A stretch of DNA of 53,700 nt, from contig JAFSXN010000043.1 of NCBI GenBank assembly GCA_017444015.1, positions 1 to 53,700 of the forward strand, given 5' to 3'. The translations under genes were made by a program, and so were the position numbers. Within the stretch, counting starts at the first letter, position 1, and each line of letters opens with the position of its first letter. This DNA comes from Lachnospiraceae bacterium. Its GTDB lineage: Bacteria; Bacillota; Clostridia; Lachnospirales; Lachnospiraceae. Below are positions 31,369 to 39,864 of this stretch, one piece after another. Below the pieces are notes generated by a model, which ran no database searches, was not told where the DNA came from, and was given only the letters and a program-made list of their open reading frames with translations.

Positions 31369-33906
31369 ATGGCACCAAATAACAGGCCTGTGGGACGGCA
31401 GAAAACGGTATTGGGTGGAAGCGCGTCTGTTCAGAAGAAGGGCTCGGGACTCGGCACGGGACCGGTAGGAGCTGGAGGCGGAGGGATCCACTCGGGAGGC
31501 TCAGGACAGGGACCGATCAGATTCGGGGGAGGAGGCAGAGGAAGGCTCTTTATGATCCTCGTTGTGCTGATCGTTCTTCTGGGAGGAAGAGGCCTCAGCA
31601 GCCTGTTTGGCGGGCACAGCTCCGAGGAGAGCGCCTCAGAGGCTTCCGTACAGGAAACACAGGGGATGCAGACGAGCCAGAGCGCAACGGAGGCGGTCTC
31701 TGAAAATACCGGGCTGACCTCACTTTCTTCGCTTGCGACATTGCTTGGCTCCGGTGCCTTCAGCCAGTATTACGCGGGAAATTCCCAAACGGCAGGGTCT
31801 TCTTCAGGCTCTCTGTTTCAGAACTATACCAGTAACTATTCCCCGAATGCCTCCGGAACTACCTCGTATACGAAGCTCAATACCGAGGTAGACAGCCGGG
31901 CGAGAGAAAAGAGAACGAAGCTTAAGGGAAACGGGCAGGATATCATTACGATTTTGGTCTATATGTGCGGGACCGATCTGGAGAGTAAGCATGGTATGGC
32001 GACGGCGGATATGATGGAAATGGCCGCGGCGAAGCTGTCGGATCAGGTCAATCTCCTTGTCTATACGGGCGGCTGCATAAAGTGGCAGAACAATATCGTA
32101 GACAATGGGACGAACCAGATCTACAAGGTCCAGTCCGGCGGCGTGAAGTGTCTGGAAAAGGATATGGGAAACAAGGGGATGACGCTTCCGGAAACCCTGA
32201 CGGAATATATCAATTACGGAACAAAGAACTATCCCGCGGACCGCTATGAGCTGATCTTCTGGGATCACGGCGGAGGAACGATCAGTGGCTACGGCTATGA
32301 TGAAAAAAATAAGGGAAACGGTTCCATGACGCTTTCCGGGATCGACAAGGCTTTAAAGAGCGCAGGTACTGCCTTTGATTTTATCGGCTTTGATGCCTGC
32401 CTTATGGCGACGCTTGAAAATGCGCTGATGCTTTCCAATTATGCCGACTATATGATCGCCTCCGAGGAGACGGAGCCGGGCGTGGGCTGGTATTATACGA
32501 ACTGGCTGACAAAGCTGTCGGAGAATACTTCCATGCCGACCATCGAGATCGGGCAGATGATCATCGACGATTTCGTGGATGTCTGTAATAAGAAGTGCCA
32601 GGGACAGAAGACGACGCTTTCGATCGTTGACCTGGCGGAGCTTTCCCAGACGGTGCCAGAAGAGTTGACGAGCTTTGCGAAGGCGACGAGCGAGCTGATC
32701 AGGCAGGACAATTATAAAACCGTTTCGGATGCCAGATACAATACCAGAGAATTTGCGCAGTCCTCGAAGATCGATCAGGTGGATCTCGTAGATTTCGCAA
32801 AGAAGATCGGGACGGCGGAGAGCAAGGAGCTTGCCGATACTATTATAGGCGCGGTGAAATACAATAAGACCTCAAGGAGCATTTCGGATGCCTACGGGAT
32901 CTCGGCCTATTTCCCGCTTAAGAAGATGAACAAGGTGGATCAGGCGGCATCGCTCTACGGAGCGATCGGAATGGATTCCGAGTATACGAGCTGTATCAAG
33001 GATTTCGCGTCCTTACAGTTAGGCGGACAGGCGGCGAGTAATTCGAATTCGTCCCCGATGCCCTCCCTCCTTGGGACCCTGCTTGGAACCTCCTCCGCTC
33101 TTTCCGGCTCGTCCGGTTCCTCTGCGATGATGAGTCTGTTTGGGAGTATGCTTTCGGGGAATCTCGGGAACGCTGTCGGGATTACGCAGGCCGCGGCTGG
33201 CTTTTTGAGCGACCGTTCCTTTGACGATCAAAAGGCGGCCTCTTATATTCAGAAGAACAGCCTGGATGCCTCCGCGCTGCTTTGGACCATTGACACGGAC
33301 GAGGCCTATAAGCTGATGCTTACCGAGGAGCAGTGGGATCTGGTTCACGATCTGGATCTGAACGTATTCTATGACGACGGAGAGGGCTATATCGACCTCG
33401 GACTGGATAATGTGATGGAATATGACGACGCGGGAAATCTGATCGGCACCTATGATAATACCTGGCTTACGATCAACGGCAGTGTTGTCGCTTATTATCA
33501 TACCGATACGGTAGAGGAAGGCGACGGCTCCTATACCATAAGCGGCTATGTACCGGCGTTTTTAAACGGAGAAAGGGTAAAGCTTCTTCTGGTATTTGAT
33601 GCGGAAAATCCGCAGGGATATATTTCCGGCGCGGTTTCGGATTATGAGGAAGTCGCGGACCCGGAAACAGATACAATCGCGAAGAATACGATCGCTCTTT
33701 CCGACGGCGACGAGCTTCAGTTTATCTGTGATTATTATAGCTATGATGGGGAATATCAGGACAGCTATAAGCTGGGAGATCCGATCCGTTTAAGTCAGGC
33801 GGACGGGATCGTGATCGGAAATATGGATATCGGAACGAGTACCCTTGCGACCTACCGGTTAACGGATATCTATGAGCAGACCTACTGGACGCAGGTGATC
33901 CCGTAG
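31369..33906 (+). CDS. Membrane-anchored clostripain-family (C11) cysteine protease
   Basis: An 845-residue protein. The N-terminus is Gly-rich (NRPVGRQKTVLGGSASVQKK, GSGLGTGPVGAGGGG), a recurrent N-terminal signature of Lachnospiraceae envelope proteins, and precedes one membrane helix (about 60-80), so the catalytic part should be outside. The C11 domain (about 180-550) has His300 in FWDHGGG and Cys344 in GFDACLMA, with VYMCGTDLESKHG near its start. A C-terminal beta-rich region (about 640-845) has no assigned family. The real start is ATG 31369 after GGAGGAAAG; a TTG 15 bases earlier would overlap the site. Clostripains cleave after Arg. As neighbour of the T7 genes it might process exported proteins, which is inference. 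Confidence 0.85.
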   Translation: MAPNNRPVGRQKTVLGGSASVQKKGSGLGTGPVGAGGGGIHSGGSGQGPIRFGGGGRGRLFMILVVLIVLLGGRGLSSLFGGHSSEESASEASVQETQGMQTSQSATEAVSENTGLTSLSSLATLLGSGAFSQYYAGNSQTAGSSSGSLFQNYTSNYSPNASGTTSYTKLNTEVDSRAREKRTKLKGNGQDIITILVYMCGTDLESKHGMATADMMEMAAAKLSDQVNLLVYTGGCIKWQNNIVDNGTNQIYKVQSGGVKCLEKDMGNKGMTLPETLTEYINYGTKNYPADRYELIFWDHGGGTISGYGYDEKNKGNGSMTLSGIDKALKSAGTAFDFIGFDACLMATLENALMLSNYADYMIASEETEPGVGWYYTNWLTKLSENTSMPTIEIGQMIIDDFVDVCNKKCQGQKTTLSIVDLAELSQTVPEELTSFAKATSELIRQDNYKTVSDARYNTREFAQSSKIDQVDLVDFAKKIGTAESKELADTIIGAVKYNKTSRSISDAYGISAYFPLKKMNKVDQAASLYGAIGMDSEYTSCIKDFASLQLGGQAASNSNSSPMPSLLGTLLGTSSALSGSSGSSAMMSLFGSMLSGNLGNAVGITQAAAGFLSDRSFDDQKAASYIQKNSLDASALLWTIDTDEAYKLMLTEEQWDLVHDLDLNVFYDDGEGYIDLGLDNVMEYDDAGNLIGTYDNTWLTINGSVVAYYHTDTVEEGDGSYTISGYVPAFLNGERVKLLLVFDAENPQGYISGAVSDYEEVADPETDTIAKNTIALSDGDELQFICDYYSYDGEYQDSYKLGDPIRLSQADGIVIGNMDIGTSTLATYRLTDIYEQTYWTQVIP

Positions 33907-33917
33907 AGACAGAAAAC

Positions 33918-33947
33918 GTAACTGCTAAGGGTTTCCCGGGCAGTTAC
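33918..33947. terminator. Convergent terminator hairpin
   Basis: GTAACTGC and GCAGTTAC (8-base perfect arms) with extra pairs in the loop (GG/CC) lie after the clostripain stop and overlap the stop codon of the convergent receiver gene. TGTTTCGCTTTTTT follows on the plus strand. Confidence 0.6.
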
Positions 33948-34348
33948 GACTGTTTCGCTTTTTTCCGGGCGCGGGCGATGGCGAGGGAGACAAGTTCGGA
34001 GATGTCGTTCTGGGATATGGGCTGATTCCGAAACAGAAAGTCGTCTTCACTCCCCGCGCGTTCCCGGTAGTTTAGCTGGGAGCAGATCAGGACGATTTCC
34101 GCATCGATCCCAAGGAGGCGTATTTCCCTGGCAGTGCTGAGTCCGTCCGCGCCCTTTTCACGCGTCAGGTCTAAAAGAAACAGATCATAGCGGTTGGGGG
34201 TACGAAGCAGGGCCTCTTTGCTCCCGAAGGAGTCGATATAGAGAGGACAGCCGGCAGCGTTTCGTTTGTCGTGTTCTCTGCCAAGCAGCCGTTCCAGATG
34301 CTTTCTGTCCGCTATATTGTCGTCGCAAAGCGCGATGTAGACCGCCAT
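33944..34348 (-). CDS. Stand-alone receiver-domain protein
   Basis: A 134-residue CheY-like protein with only a receiver domain. The acidic pair is in ALCDDN (Asp9/10) and the phospho-acceptor is Asp60 in LFLLDLTRE. The switch Thr/Ser lies in LICSQ. The conserved Lys before the Pro (usually KP) is replaced: FRNQPIS. Loss of that Lys suggests slowed or altered phosphoryl chemistry, or a pseudo-receiver. There is no output domain and no adjacent kinase. GGAGG precedes the ATG. It is convergent with the T7-locus protease and divergent from the lysozyme-like gene. Confidence 0.75.
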   Translation of the reverse strand: MAVYIALCDDNIADRKHLERLLGREHDKRNAAGCPLYIDSFGSKEALLRTPNRYDLFLLDLTREKGADGLSTAREIRLLGIDAEIVLICSQLNYRERAGSEDDFLFRNQPISQNDISELVSLAIARARKKAKQS

Positions 34349-34493
34349 AGGTCCTCCTTTTTTGACAAAGTATGGGAAAAATGATAAAATTCCTTTCCGG
34401 GGAGCGGGATAATCTTTTTCAAATCGTTCTTTTACCCCGAAAAATATCCGGAGCCTTTCGTATTATTATATAGGGTTTTGTTTTATATTGTCT

Positions 34494-36527
34494 ATGGGAA
34501 TTCAAATTAATAAGAGGAAAAAACTATATATCTGTCTGCTTACGGCTGCGATGCTCCTTGCGGAGCCTGTTTTTGCGTTAGCTGAAGAGGCGGAAGAGGA
34601 ATATGTGGGCGAGCAGGCGGAAAACGATACCTATGTCGATGAAAACGGCGTGGTGATCGTCGAGGTCGTTGAGGATATCAGCGCGAACGCGAGGGAGATC
34701 TCCGCCTTTAAGGAGCTTTCGGAGGAAGAGAAGAGTATAACCGTTCTCAGGACAGAAAAGCCTCTTTTAAGCGAGCTCCTTCAGAGAATGCCTTCTGCGC
34801 TTACAGTTTATACGGACCAGGGCGAGGAAAGCATAAGCGTCTCCTGGTATGCTGTCGGCGCGGATTTTGACGGGACGGACGGGTTCTACTATCAGTTCAG
34901 TCCACAGTGGGATTCAAGCGCGTACAAGGTCCGGGACGGCTTTGATATCGTAAGGGACGCTCCCTATATCGAGGTATTTGTCGCGGAGCCGGACCAGAAC
35001 AACGGGGGGGCTTCTGAGAGCAGCGGAGAGATCGTAACGATCGATCCCGCAAGCGTCGTCTTAAACCAGAATCAGAGCGCCAACAGAGATCTGATCTACC
35101 GGTATCTGACGGGAAATCTCGGCCTGAATACGGCAGCGGCCTGCGGTGTTTTAGCGAATATCTACTGTGAATCGGGCTTTAATCCAAACGCTTTAGGCGA
35201 TCATGGAACAAGCTACGGGATCTGCCAGTGGCATAACGATCGCTATACGAAGCTGAAGAATTATTGCAGTGAGAACGGCTATGATTATCGTACGCTGACC
35301 GGACAGTTGAACTATCTGAGCTATGAGCTGAGTAATTCCTATGCGTCGACCTATCGTTTGCTGAAGTCGGTTTTCAATGATTCCGAGGCATCCTACTATG
35401 CCGGGTATTCCTGGAGCTATAATTTTGAAAGTCCGAAGAATAAGGCAACGGTTTCCGTTACCAGAGGAAATCTGGCAAGAGATAAATACTGGGCCTCTTA
35501 TTCCGGGGATCAGGGAAGCGAGCCGATTGATCTTGTGGCAGAGGAAGAAAAAATAGCGGAAATGCGGATCGAGGTTTCCGCGATTGAGCTGACGCAGCAT
35601 TCCATGACACTGATTGCCGGCGGAGAGAGCGGGAATCTGGATGTGATTTTTGATCCGGAGGATGCGACAGACAAGAGCGTGAGGTATGAAAGCAGCAATC
35701 CCGAGGTCGCTTCAGTTACCGAAAACGGTACGGTAACGCCAAACCGTGCGGGTGAGGCAGAGATCACGGCAGTTACCTCGGATGAAAAACGAACCGATTC
35801 CTGCAGGGTAAAGGTGATCAATAACGATACTTCAAGGATCCGGAGCATCTCTATGAACGTGGAGTTTGCTACGAAAAAGATCCCGGTAAAATTCGGACTG
35901 AAGGATGAGTACGCGGGAGCGACCGTGAGCTTTTTGAATACCGTAACCTTTAACGGAGATAAGATCGAGCCCGGGGAGGATCTCGGGGCTGTGGTGGATC
36001 TCTCGGAGCTTACGGATCTGGTAGAGAGCTACGGCCTGATTCGAACGAGCGAAACAAAGGCGGAGGAGCTGTTTGAGATCTCCTTTGTCACGAAGAATAA
36101 CCGGAACGTCAATGACAAGGCATACTTTTATACGGTTCTTAGCCTGAATATGGAGAAGGTGGCCGAGGGGAAGCTGAAGAGACGAGAGATCGCTGAATTA
36201 GAGCGCTTTACAGAAGCTATCAATCAGGAATTCAAGGCAAATAAGTGCAGATTTATGATCAATCCCCTGGATCTGTCCTCGGCAGAGGGACTCAAGGTCA
36301 GCTTACAGGGGGAGGAGCCCGTATATGATGAAAACGGAGAGCTTCAGAACAATGCGCTCGCGGAACTTGCCGGAATCGAAGGGAGTCACCCGCTGACGCT
36401 TACGGACCGGGATATGACGATCCGTCTGATGCAGGTCCCTCACGGAAATTCTCAGATCAAAGTCATCGTGACCGGAGATAAGAATTATACCGGATCGGGG
36501 ATCGCGGAAGCGGTCTGCTCTGACTGA
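34494..36527 (+). CDS. Secreted phage-tail-lysozyme-like / Big2 domain protein
   Basis: A 677-residue exported protein. The signal peptide (about 1-25) ends EPVFALA. A tail-lysozyme-type domain lies at about 200-345 (LGLNTAAACGVLANIYCESG, GDHGTSYGICQWH) with probable catalytic Glu226. A Big2 immunoglobulin-like domain follows (about 360-445: VRYESSNPEVASVTENGTVT), and the rest (450-677) has no family I recognise. It probably cuts peptidoglycan at the surface, perhaps for envelope remodelling. The ATG at 34494 has no strong ribosome binding site. Its last 43 bases overlap the convergent HD-GYP gene. The intergenic region before it (34349-34493) shows only AT-rich sequence. Confidence 0.82.
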   Translation: MGIQINKRKKLYICLLTAAMLLAEPVFALAEEAEEEYVGEQAENDTYVDENGVVIVEVVEDISANAREISAFKELSEEEKSITVLRTEKPLLSELLQRMPSALTVYTDQGEESISVSWYAVGADFDGTDGFYYQFSPQWDSSAYKVRDGFDIVRDAPYIEVFVAEPDQNNGGASESSGEIVTIDPASVVLNQNQSANRDLIYRYLTGNLGLNTAAACGVLANIYCESGFNPNALGDHGTSYGICQWHNDRYTKLKNYCSENGYDYRTLTGQLNYLSYELSNSYASTYRLLKSVFNDSEASYYAGYSWSYNFESPKNKATVSVTRGNLARDKYWASYSGDQGSEPIDLVAEEEKIAEMRIEVSAIELTQHSMTLIAGGESGNLDVIFDPEDATDKSVRYESSNPEVASVTENGTVTPNRAGEAEITAVTSDEKRTDSCRVKVINNDTSRIRSISMNVEFATKKIPVKFGLKDEYAGATVSFLNTVTFNGDKIEPGEDLGAVVDLSELTDLVESYGLIRTSETKAEELFEISFVTKNNRNVNDKAYFYTVLSLNMEKVAEGKLKRREIAELERFTEAINQEFKANKCRFMINPLDLSSAEGLKVSLQGEEPVYDENGELQNNALAELAGIEGSHPLTLTDRDMTIRLMQVPHGNSQIKVIVTGDKNYTGSGIAEAVCSD

Positions 36528-37966
36528 TCCTCCGGATCGGCGTAGGTTTCCATTACCGTAAGAAAACGATCATAGCATTTTTCAAACGCATCGACTGCGG
36601 CCTCCGAAAACTGGGTGCCGCGGTTTTTTATGATCTCCTCTCTGGCCTCCTCCGGCTTCCAGGCCTCCTTATAACAGCGCTTGCTGGTCAGGGCGTCAAA
36701 TACATCGGCGACAGCGACGATCTGACTGGAAAGAGCGATCTGCTCTCCCTTAAGATGCTTTAAATACCCCTTTCCGTCCCAGCGCTCGTGATGCTGTGTC
36801 GCAACCAGACAGGCCTCATGCATGGTCTCTCCCGGGACGTTTTTCAACATCATCTCCCCGAAGTATACGTGCTGCTTCATCTCGTTGAATTCTTCATCGG
36901 TCAGTCTTCCGGGCTTTTCCAGGATCTCATTGGGTATCATCAGCTTTCCGCAGTCGTGCATCATAGCGGCGATCCGAATACGGTGTACTGTTTCCTTATC
37001 GCAGCCCATACTTTCACAGATCAGGGCGGAATACTCTGATACGCGTCTGACATGGTGGCCGGACTGGCCGGATTTGCTTTCCAGGATCTCCGCAAAAGCC
37101 TGGATCAGCTTGTCCTGCGTTTCAAGAAGCTCCCGATTCAGCTTCTCTACCTCCGCCTGATGCTCCTTTGCCTCGTAGTTTTCCCGGTAGCCGCTGATTA
37201 TGGTCTTTTCAAAGAACAGCTCCAAAAGCAGCATAAAGAAGGCCATTACCGAGCTCCAGGCATAGGTCTGTAAATATTCCGGGGACTCGGACAGAAGGAT
37301 TCCCAAAAGAATATAGCGCTGATTCAGAAGGCCGATGACTAAGAAAAAGGTAAGGACCGTCGGGAGGATAAAGTGGATCCTCTGGATATAGCCTTCATGA
37401 TCGATCAGGAAGGAATATTCTTTAAACAGGAGAATCCCCATAGCGGCGGACAGTACGATGGCCGTCAGGGTCTGCGTGATCCTCGCAGGCATATAATCCG
37501 CGATCACAGCTACGCAGATAAAGGAGCTGTAGAGCATATAGGAAAGGTCCTTCGCGTGGCCAAGGATCCGGCTATAGCACATCAGGCAGAAAATCAGAAG
37601 ACCGATGGAGGTCAGGACCGCAAACGGGATCCGGATGAACAGAAAGACAGTTTCATTCTTCAGCCCGATCAGTGTCAGAAGATCGATCACAGCGCCCGCA
37701 AGCAATCTGCACCCCAGAATGAAACATAACGGAGAGACACCGATACACATCAGAGCTTTTCTGCCGATCCGTATGTGCTTTTGCATTCCCTCGGCATCAG
37801 AGGGCAGAGCGATGGGGATCTGTTTTCCCTCTTTTTCCGCAAGCCGCAGGGATACAGGATTCAGACCCTCGTCCCGTAGAAAAATATAGACGGAGATCGC
37901 AAGGAACAGAAGGGAGGGCAGGATAATGGCAAAGGAAAAGGTTTCCAAGATCAGAACAGACAGCAT
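36485..37966 (-). CDS. Membrane HD-GYP-domain protein
   Basis: A 493-residue protein. Several hydrophobic helices (about 5-30, 70-100, 108-135, 145-185, 195-220 and 230-255) make a membrane sensor, followed by a short coiled coil and the HD-GYP domain (about 285-470). His337-Asp338 are in MMHDCGKLMIPNEIL, with KPGRLTDEEF and VATQHHERWDGKGYLKHLKG. The defining GYP is GYL here, and most other metal-binding positions look intact, so cyclic-di-GMP phosphodiesterase activity is likely but not certain. GGAGTTATCT precedes the ATG. It is the last of argG-DUF1294-HD-GYP on this strand (gap 10 bases), and ends 43 bases inside the convergent lysozyme-like gene. Confidence 0.85.
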   Translation of the reverse strand: MLSVLILETFSFAIILPSLLFLAISVYIFLRDEGLNPVSLRLAEKEGKQIPIALPSDAEGMQKHIRIGRKALMCIGVSPLCFILGCRLLAGAVIDLLTLIGLKNETVFLFIRIPFAVLTSIGLLIFCLMCYSRILGHAKDLSYMLYSSFICVAVIADYMPARITQTLTAIVLSAAMGILLFKEYSFLIDHEGYIQRIHFILPTVLTFFLVIGLLNQRYILLGILLSESPEYLQTYAWSSVMAFFMLLLELFFEKTIISGYRENYEAKEHQAEVEKLNRELLETQDKLIQAFAEILESKSGQSGHHVRRVSEYSALICESMGCDKETVHRIRIAAMMHDCGKLMIPNEILEKPGRLTDEEFNEMKQHVYFGEMMLKNVPGETMHEACLVATQHHERWDGKGYLKHLKGEQIALSSQIVAVADVFDALTSKRCYKEAWKPEEAREEIIKNRGTQFSEAAVDAFEKCYDRFLTVMETYADPEDQSEQTASAIPDPV

Positions 37967-37976
37967 AGATAACTCC

Positions 37977-38273
37977 TTACATAAAGCTCAGGTCAAAGGG
38001 ACGAAGCACAAGGATCATAACGACGACAAGGATCTGGAGTACAAGGATCACCGGCACTCCGACAAAAAACTTCGGCTTCGCCGTTTTATGATGAAAAACA
38101 AACATTCCAAGAAGGGCTCCGATGCATCCTCCGAACACAGCCAGAGAAAGCAGCGAGCCCTCTGAAATACGGAACCGGTTTCTCCTGGCTCTGCTCTTGT
38201 CGATACCGAAGCAGAGCAGGGCAAGGAGATTGACCGCCGCAAGATAGATCAGTAATATTTTCAGAGCTTCCAT
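37977..38273 (-). CDS. DUF1294 membrane protein
   Basis: A 98-residue membrane protein of the DUF1294 family. The pattern is a first helix (LLIYLAAVNLLALLCFGIDK), the conserved KSRARRNRFRISEGSLL segment, GGCIGALLGMFVFHHKTAKPKF and a last helix. Family function is unknown. AGGA before the ATG gives a moderate site. It lies 28 bases after argG and 10 before the HD-GYP gene, so one transcript is likely. Confidence 0.9.
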   Translation of the reverse strand: MEALKILLIYLAAVNLLALLCFGIDKSRARRNRFRISEGSLLSLAVFGGCIGALLGMFVFHHKTAKPKFFVGVPVILVLQILVVVMILVLRPFDLSFM

Positions 38274-38301
38274 GAATTATCCTGAAAACATAAATCAATA
38301 T

Positions 38302-39516
38302 TTATTTCTTCTCCTGCATCAGCTTCATAGCCCGAACCTTGCAGGAGAGTCCGAACAGATTGATAAAGCCGCTGGCATCCTTATGGTCGTACAGGTCGCC
38401 CGTCGTAAAGCTGGCGATCTCCGCGTCATAGAGAGAATAGGGAGAGGTCGTTCCGGCCTTGATGATATTGCCCTTGTAGAGCTTAAACTTAACTTCTCCG
38501 GTAACGTATTTCTGGGTACTCTCGATAAAGGCCTGTACCGCCTCCCGAAGCGGCGTGAACCATTTTCCTTCGTAGACGATCTGGGAGAGCTTTGCGCCCA
38601 TATCCTTCTTTAATGCATAGGTATCGCGGTCTAAGATCAGCTCCTCCAACTGCTGGTGCGCTTCCATCAGGATCGTTCCGCCGGGGGTCTCGTAAACGCC
38701 TCTGCTCTTCATGCCGACGACACGATTCTCCACGATATCCACGATACCGATGCCGTGCTTTCCGCCGAGAGTATTTAACTCCCTTATGATATCGGAAACC
38801 TTCATTTCCTTGCCGTTAATACTCTTCGGAACACCCGCTTCAAAGGTCAGAGTTACGTATTCCGCCTCATCCGGCGCTTTTTCAGGGGGTACGGAAAGGA
38901 CCAAAAGATGCTCGAAGTTCGGCTCCTTTGCGGGATCCTCAAGCTCCAGTCCCTCATGGCTGATATGCCAGAGATTTCGGTCTCTGCTGTAGCTGTTATC
39001 CGCGGAGAACGGAAGATTGATCCCATGGGCCTCGCAATACCGGATTTCCGACTCCCGGGAATCCATTGTCCATTTTTCGTCTCTCCAGGCGGCGATGATC
39101 TTCAGATCGGGAGCCAGTGCCTTGATAGCAAGCTCAAAACGGATCTGGTCATTCCCCTTCCCGGTCGCGCCGTGACAGATCGCCGCGGCATTTTCTTTTC
39201 TGGCGATTTCAACCAGCTTTTTTGCGATGACCGGTCTTGCCATAGAGGTCCCTAACAGATATTTATTTTCATATACCGCGTACCCTTTTACACAGGGCAT
39301 GATATATTCTTCACAGAATTCATCCGTAACGTCCTCGATATAGAGCTTCGCGGCGCCGCTCTTTTTGGCTCTTTCTTCAAGACCGTCAAGCTCGTTACCC
39401 TGCCCGCAATCCACGCAGACGCAGATCACTTCATAATCATAATTCTCCTTTAACCATGGGATGATCGCCGTTGTATCGAGACCGCCCGAATAAGCTAATA
39501 CTACCTTTTCTTTCAT
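38302..39516 (-). CDS. argG: Argininosuccinate synthase
   Basis: A 404-residue enzyme joining citrulline and aspartate with ATP. The N-terminal ATP loop is AYSGGLDTTAIIPWLKE; also present are CVDCGQGNE, CHGATGKGNDQIRFE and VENRVVGMKSRGVYETPGG. Length is normal. The start is ATG 39516 after AGGAG; the frame continues 12 codons further without a site. It is transcribed away from argC with a shared control region. No argH or argF is seen in the window, so argininosuccinate lyase and ornithine carbamoyltransferase must be elsewhere. Confidence 0.96.
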   Translation of the reverse strand: MKEKVVLAYSGGLDTTAIIPWLKENYDYEVICVCVDCGQGNELDGLEERAKKSGAAKLYIEDVTDEFCEEYIMPCVKGYAVYENKYLLGTSMARPVIAKKLVEIARKENAAAICHGATGKGNDQIRFELAIKALAPDLKIIAAWRDEKWTMDSRESEIRYCEAHGINLPFSADNSYSRDRNLWHISHEGLELEDPAKEPNFEHLLVLSVPPEKAPDEAEYVTLTFEAGVPKSINGKEMKVSDIIRELNTLGGKHGIGIVDIVENRVVGMKSRGVYETPGGTILMEAHQQLEELILDRDTYALKKDMGAKLSQIVYEGKWFTPLREAVQAFIESTQKYVTGEVKFKLYKGNIIKAGTTSPYSLYDAEIASFTTGDLYDHKDASGFINLFGLSCKVRAMKLMQEKK

Positions 39517-39533
39517 AATGCTCCTCCATATTG

Positions 39534-39582
39534 AAAAATCTGTATCTGCCAAGATACAAAAACTCTTCCGGCTCTGCCGAAA
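39534..39582 (-). promoter_or_regulatory. Two hairpins with U-runs in the argG leader
   Basis: On the minus strand, TTTCGGC-AGA-GCCGGAA followed by GAGTTTTT, then GTATC-TTGGCA-GATAC followed by AGATTTTT. Both lie between the predicted start of transcription (about 39584) and the ribosome binding site. Each looks like a small terminator, so attenuation or 5' stabilisation is possible. Confidence 0.4.
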
Positions 39583-39590
39583 GCATGCTT

Positions 39591-39619
39591 ACTATACACC
39601 AGAGCCCTGCGTAATGCAA
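39591..39619 (-). promoter_or_regulatory. argG promoter
   Basis: On the minus strand TTGCAT (39614-39619), 17 bases, TATAGT (39591-39596). The first arm of the ARG-box-like inverted repeat begins five bases upstream of the -35. Confidence 0.65.
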
Positions 39620-39623
39620 CCGT

Positions 39624-39714
39624 TTTCTGCATAAAAATAAAAGAAATTTCGAGTTTTATGCAGAAATAGTTGCATAATATGCATTTATGATGTAATATGA
39701 TGCATAAATATTCA
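39624..39714. promoter_or_regulatory. ArgR/AhrC-type operator cluster between argG and argC
   Basis: The 348-base divergent gap contains: an inverted repeat TTTCTGCATAAAA (39624-39636) with TTTTATGCAGAAA (39654-39666); TGCATAATATGCA (39671-39683); and TGCATAAATATTCA (39701-39714), which fits the ARG-box pattern TGnAT-4-ATnCA. The sites lie between the argG and argC promoters, so one arginine repressor array could control both. No argR gene is in the window. Further on, the argC leader has a hairpin AACGGCGGT/ACCGTCGTT (39798-39832). Confidence 0.65.
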
Positions 39715-39731
39715 TTATAGATCTGCGAGGA

Positions 39732-39760
39732 TTGTATTTGCCCGGAAAATGATGTATGAT
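39732..39760 (+). promoter_or_regulatory. argC promoter
   Basis: TTGTAT (39732-39737), 17 bases, TATGAT (39755-39760). An ARG-box-like site ends 17 bases upstream of the -35. The leader to the argC ATG is about 98 bases. Confidence 0.6.
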
Positions 39761-39864
39761 AGTAACTCAGAGTTTTGAAGTCCGAAAAAAAACGGAAAAC
39801 GGCGGTCGTCAGGGCACTTTTGTACCGTCGTTTGATGTGATATATAAAAAAGGAAGGAAAACAT

